Part shown: piece by piece, positions 60,717 through 64,000 of the stretch
Position numbering within the stretch: position 1 is the stretch's first letter
Layout: each line of letters opens with the position of its first letter
Source of the DNA: Pseudomonas fluorescens
GTDB taxonomy: Bacteria; Pseudomonadota; Gammaproteobacteria; Pseudomonadales; Pseudomonadaceae
Direction of reading: 5' to 3'
DNA length: 64,000 bases
Assembly (NCBI RefSeq): GCF_001648775.1
Contig: NZ_LVEJ01000023.1
Coordinates: 186,001 to 250,000 of the forward strand
Program-made: the position numbers and the translations under genes
Notes under the pieces: model-generated
What the model was told of the DNA's origin: nothing
What the model saw: only the letters and a program-made list of their open reading frames with translations
Databases searched by the model: none

Positions 60717-61487
60717 TCAACGTGTCGCAACGATAAACAACCTAGGAAATGGCAACAGCACCGAGCCATCCGCCAACGCCGGATAAGCCTTCTCAACCTC
60801 CGTCAGATACTGCTCCAGGTACTGCACCTTTTCCGCCTCGGTCAACGGACTCAAAAACGGAATCAACCCGCTGCCCTTGAACCACTCCACCACCCCTGCC
60901 GCCCCGCCAGATAACTGATGATGATAGGTCGTACGCCACACATCGACCCGCGCACAATGTGGCCGCAGCATCGAGAAATAATCATTGGCACTCGCCATGT
61001 CGGTACGCTGCCCCGCAGCGCCGCTGAGCTTGCTCGCCCATGGGCCATTCGCAGCGACTTCACGCATCAAACGATGGGAAGGTTCATTGAGGTTGTCCGG
61101 CATCTGGATCGCCAGACTGCCGCCCGCCGACAACTTGCTGGCCAATGCTGGCAACAACGTCGCGTGATCCGGCACCCACTGGAGCACGGCGTTGGCGAAG
61201 ATCACATCAAACGGACCTGCATCGGCCCACTGATCAATCTCGGCCACCTCGAATTGCACATCCGGCAAGCGCTTGCGTGCTGCGTCGATCATGTCCGCCG
61301 AACTGTCCAGTCCGCTGACTTTCGTCCCAGGAAAACGCTGCACCAGCAACTCTGTCGAGTTACCGGGACCGCAACCGATGTCGACCACCGTTCGCGCTTC
61401 AGGCGTGGGAATCGCTGCCAGCAGATCGCGGGCCGGGCGGGTGCGTTCATCTTCGAAAGCGACGTATTGTTTGGCGGACCAACTCAT
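60717..61487 (-). CDS. tam: Trans-aconitate 2-methyltransferase
   Basis: The 256-residue enzyme methylates trans-aconitate, which forms spontaneously from cis-aconitate and inhibits aconitase. The N-terminus MSWSAKQYVAFEDERTRPAR is characteristic of Tam, then TVVDIGCGPGNSTELLVQRF (motif I, ~33-52), GLDSSADMID and FDVIFANAVLQWVPDH. ACAGGAGAAC precedes ATG 61487; a frame extension to 61508 is not needed. It is convergent with the other methyltransferase across the MITE. Confidence 0.92.
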   Translation of the reverse strand: MSWSAKQYVAFEDERTRPARDLLAAIPTPEARTVVDIGCGPGNSTELLVQRFPGTKVSGLDSSADMIDAARKRLPDVQFEVAEIDQWADAGPFDVIFANAVLQWVPDHATLLPALASKLSAGGSLAIQMPDNLNEPSHRLMREVAANGPWASKLSGAAGQRTDMASANDYFSMLRPHCARVDVWRTTYHHQLSGGAAGVVEWFKGSGLIPFLSPLTEAEKVQYLEQYLTEVEKAYPALADGSVLLPFPRLFIVATR

Positions 61488-61589
61488 TGCGTTCTCCTGT
61501 CGGGACATTCCAGCGGTTCGTCACGATACAGGCAGCGCCGCGGGCAGTTCCAGAGCGAGACGTTGCAAAGAGTGTCTTCATAGTCTTAT

Positions 61590-61615
61590 AAAAAACCGGC
61601 CTTCAAGGCCGGTTC
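61590..61615 (-). terminator. Terminator after the HsdR-N-type gene
   Basis: Stem AACCGGCC/GGCCGGTT with TTTTTT on the minus strand, six bases past the stop at 61621. Confidence 0.88.
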
Positions 61616-61620
61616 CGTTA

Positions 61621-62706
61621 TCAGTCGTAATAACCGACCGTTTTTTTCAGATGATCCGAATATTCGTAAATGTCATCGACAGAGCTGATCGCATGACGGG
61701 TCTCATTTTTTTCTTCATCAAAAATACCAATGTATTTCTGCGACCGATTGAAATGCAGTCGGCAGATTGGTTTTCGATTGTTGTCATCCAGGAGAATCCC
61801 GAAGTAACTCTGCGTATCACGTTGAACGATTCGCTTGGCATCGACCACCGATCGAACCAGCGCACGAACGATGTGATAACCCTCGAGCTCTTCTAAGGTT
61901 GTCAGAACCTTATCATCCGACTCATCCCGCGGATCTACAGGGTCAGTGCCGGTAGAGGCGGACGGCAACGACGCCAACGCAGGCTGAATAGCGCCACTCA
62001 TTGCCGATTTGAGGCGATCATTGATCTGGTCATTCAAGAATTGCACAACGGCTTTTCTCGTCAGCTCATGAAACTGTTCGCGTACTTTTTGAGTGATCAC
62101 GCCGTCATAAACACGGGAAGCAAATACCTTCACAAAGTCATCATCCGGCTTGCTGACCTGTGCCGCGATGACCTTTTTGATTTGACTGACATATTTCAAT
62201 TCGCCAGCCGCGCTGATGATTGAGTCAACGTCAAAAGCCGACTTCGTCAGTTTGATCAGTTCGGGAACCGAGTATTCATCGATATCGAGAAGGTCCAGCT
62301 CCAGAAATGGTTTTTCATCCATCTTGTTCGGCGCATCCAGGTCGGTAAAAAACTTGTAGACCTGACCGTTGGTGAGGATGGAAATTCGAGCGCTGGTGAC
62401 GTGAAAGTAACGAAATAACTGGGAGGCATGATTGATATGCAAAGGCTCACCAATTTTTTTGCACTCAATCAAAATCTGTACTTCGCCGTCCTTCATGATG
62501 GCGTAATCAATTTTCTCGCCCTTCTTCGTACCGATGTCACAGACAAACTCAGGCGTCACCTCGGTCGGGTCAAACACGTCGTAGCCCAGAACCGTGCTGA
62601 TAAATGGCATGACGAACGCATTTTTTGTTGCTTCTTCCGTCTGGATTGCGGCGCTCTGCAATCGAACTTTGGCGGCTAGGCTGGCTAACTTTTCGAAGAA
62701 TTCCAT
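61621..62706 (-). CDS. Stand-alone HsdR N-terminal-type nuclease-fold protein
   Basis: The 361-residue protein carries the N-terminal nuclease domain of type I restriction R subunits (HSDR_N_2-type): TKNAFVMPFISTVLGYDVFD (~27-47), then KIDYAIMKDGEVQILIECKK, where Asp and Glu-x-Lys form a PD-(D/E)xK site (~65-85). There is no helicase motor and no methylase or specificity gene nearby. The rest (~170-361) ends in FNRSQKYIGIFDEEK, a small domain common in this stand-alone group. Such genes are widespread; whether they act in defence is unknown. It is a single-gene transcript with its own terminator. Confidence 0.82.
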   Translation of the reverse strand: MEFFEKLASLAAKVRLQSAAIQTEEATKNAFVMPFISTVLGYDVFDPTEVTPEFVCDIGTKKGEKIDYAIMKDGEVQILIECKKIGEPLHINHASQLFRYFHVTSARISILTNGQVYKFFTDLDAPNKMDEKPFLELDLLDIDEYSVPELIKLTKSAFDVDSIISAAGELKYVSQIKKVIAAQVSKPDDDFVKVFASRVYDGVITQKVREQFHELTRKAVVQFLNDQINDRLKSAMSGAIQPALASLPSASTGTDPVDPRDESDDKVLTTLEELEGYHIVRALVRSVVDAKRIVQRDTQSYFGILLDDNNRKPICRLHFNRSQKYIGIFDEEKNETRHAISSVDDIYEYSDHLKKTVGYYD

Positions 62707-62920
62707 GAGTGGCCTCTTGCGTGATGTCTATCCGTGTATTGAGCTAATGGCAATTTGATCGCCACTTGATACTAGCCACAAACCCACACAATGAAAGTTT
62801 CACCATCAAGCGAACTTTGCGCGGCCGCGTTTTTTATCGAAAGGGCACTGATGTAAGTAGAATTTTCATAACGCCGCCAATGTCTGAATTTCAAGACTCC
62901 TCCCAATAAGGAACACGGCT

Positions 62921-63331
62921 ATGAAATTCGCAAAAATCTCCCAGAAGCTCGCGATGGTGGCCGGTAGTCCCAAGACCTTCATGGGTGCTTTGATCTTGAT
63001 CGGGTTATGGGGCTTGAGCGGGCCGATTTTCCATTACAACGACACCTGGCAATTGATCATCAATACCTCGACCACCATCATCACGTTCCTGATGGTGTTT
63101 CTGATCCAGAACACGCAGAACCGCGACACCGACATTCTTCATTTGAAGATCGATGAGTTGCTGCTGGTGACCAAAGAGGCGCAGAACGCGATGCTCGGGC
63201 TGGAGGCGCTGGATCTGAAGCAATTGGAAGCGTTGCGCAGGCACTACCGTTCGTTGGGTGAGGGCGAGGTGTTCAATCTTGAGGGACTGGGCGAGAAGAG
63301 CAAACCCAAGCAGGATTTGAATGAGTGCTGA
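62921..63331 (+). CDS. Low-affinity iron permease family protein
   Basis: The 136-residue membrane protein has two hydrophobic segments (FMGALILIGLWGLSGPIF and IINTSTTIITFLMVFLIQ) and the motif FLIQNTQNRDTDILHLKIDE, the signature of the PF04120 family named after yeast Fet4. The bacterial members are short; iron transport has not been shown for them. AAGGAAC precedes ATG 62921. Confidence 0.87.
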   Translation: MKFAKISQKLAMVAGSPKTFMGALILIGLWGLSGPIFHYNDTWQLIINTSTTIITFLMVFLIQNTQNRDTDILHLKIDELLLVTKEAQNAMLGLEALDLKQLEALRRHYRSLGEGEVFNLEGLGEKSKPKQDLNEC

Positions 63332-63376
63332 AATGCAAGAGACCGCCGCCCACGGCAGCGGTCTTTTGAATCTTGA

Positions 63377-63880
63377 TTAACGGCTGGCCTGTAACTGGCG
63401 AGCCTTCTCCAGATGGCTTTGCAGTTTCGGCAGGGTCTCGTCGGCAAAGGCCTTGATCTCCGGCACGTCGGTTGTTTGCGCTTCCTGCTCAATCTGTTCA
63501 ATGGCCTCTTCGGTGGCTTTGACCTGACTGGCGGCATAAGCCTGATCGAAGGAAGCGCCTTCGGTCACTTGCGGCATCAATTCCTTGGCCTTGTCAGCCA
63601 GTTCCTCACGGGGCGCGACGGGCAGGTCGAGCTTCTTGGCGATTTTCGCCAGGTGCTGGTTGGCCGTGGTGCGGTCGTTGATGACGACGATGGTGTAGTC
63701 CTTGACCTCTTTCGATTCAGCCTTGCTATGGGCCAGACGACTGGCCTCGATGTCAGCCATGCCTTTGGCTGAGGCATCGTTGATGAAATCGGCGGGCGAC
63801 TGGGCAAAAGCGCTGCTGGCACACAGACCCAACAACGATGCAAAACTGATAGTGCGTATACGGGTGGCCATCCGGCTCAT
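63377..63880 (-). CDS. DUF4142 periplasmic protein
   Basis: The 167-residue protein has a signal peptide (RIRTISFASLLGLCASSAFA, ~residues 7-26), followed by a helical DUF4142 domain: SPADFINDASAKGMADIEAS, then SRLAHSKAESKEVKDYTIVV and later LPKLQSHLEKARQLQ. DUF4142 is a four-helix, ferritin-like-looking family without a known role, often induced by stress. GGAGGG precedes ATG 63880. It is convergent with the iron-permease gene. Confidence 0.87.
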   Translation of the reverse strand: MSRMATRIRTISFASLLGLCASSAFAQSPADFINDASAKGMADIEASRLAHSKAESKEVKDYTIVVINDRTTANQHLAKIAKKLDLPVAPREELADKAKELMPQVTEGASFDQAYAASQVKATEEAIEQIEQEAQTTDVPEIKAFADETLPKLQSHLEKARQLQASR

Positions 63881-63956
63881 GGTCGCGCCCTCCTTACTTG
63901 CGAAATTCAAGCGGGAGCTTACGCCCCCGCCTCTCAATCAAAACAACCTTCACCGA

Positions 63957-64000
63957 CTACTTCGATTTCTGAGCGGGCTTGCGGCCCATGTCTGGTTTTG
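63957..64000 (-). CDS. Unidentified gene, last codons only
   Basis: On the minus strand an open frame enters from the window edge and ends ..KPDMGRKPAQKSK before TAG. The basic tail is compatible with a real C-terminus upstream of the DUF4142 gene, but too little is visible to identify it. Confidence 0.4.
   Translation of the reverse strand, partial: KPDMGRKPAQKSK

Overview
The window reads as the chromosome of a fluorescent pseudomonad (Pseudomonas fluorescens group). The signs are a GC-rich core with Pseudomonas gene orders: dapA-bamC-MBL hydrolase-purC, algU-mucA-mucB-mucD, ygfX/sdhE next to nadB, tctED divergent from an OprD-family porin and tctCBA, and a PhaG-type transacylase. Five intergenic clusters of the GTGGGAGCGAGC-type REP palindromes characteristic of this group support the same conclusion. 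This is inference from gene content and repeats; no 16S rRNA gene is present.

Layout. 1-7.3 kb: start of rnd, a lipid A phosphoethanolamine transferase, a CynX-type MFS exporter, two LysR regulators around a CHMI-like isomerase, a DUF1508 gene and a hicAB module whose toxin gene is frameshifted. 7.87-18.95 kb: an 11-kb genomic island bounded by 29-bp direct repeats of the 3' end of tRNA-Ser(CGA). The intact tRNA is at the right edge (18925-19014). The island carries an AraC regulator, a GDPD-like lipoprotein with a degraded active site, an autotransporter with fifteen 21-residue repeats, an orphan response regulator, and a decayed prophage (LexA-boxed adenine methylase, Rz/Rz1 spanins, holin tail, integrase C-terminus). 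A DUF3800 gene lies at its right end. 19-27 kb: purC, MBL hydrolase, bamC, dapA, gcvR, bcp, a PerM-type permease, a TusA-like protein and bepA. 27-31 kb: the envelope-stress operon algU-mucA-mucB-mucD, without mucC. 31-35.7 kb: nadB, ygfX, sdhE, ygfZ and an HDOD gene. 35.8-43.5 kb: a complete tricarboxylate uptake cluster (tctE, tctD, porin, tctC, tctB, tctA) plus a coupled AbrB-family membrane gene. 43.6-45.6 kb: ung and an enoyl-CoA hydratase-family gene. 45.6-53.3 kb: a three-gene, translationally coupled operon of a GT4 glycosyltransferase, an unknown membrane-anchored protein and a 1854-residue RTX protein. 53.5-64 kb: two tyrosine-rich lipoproteins, a diguanylate cyclase, a CWC protein, an rsuA-type pseudouridine synthase, phaG, tRNA-Gly(CCC), higBA, two methyltransferases flanking a MITE-like palindrome, a stand-alone HsdR-N-type protein, an iron-permease-family protein and a DUF4142 protein.

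How the genes work together. AlgU/MucABD sense and answer envelope stress. BamC and BepA serve outer-membrane assembly, and the EptA-like enzyme alters lipid A. The Tct cluster is a self-contained sense-and-import unit for tri/dicarboxylates. The accessory material (island autotransporter with its own regulators; RTX operon with its own glycosyltransferase) points to two surface or secreted repeat proteins acquired or maintained for interaction with other cells or surfaces. The RTX operon and the tRNA-Ser island are the least explained parts of the window.
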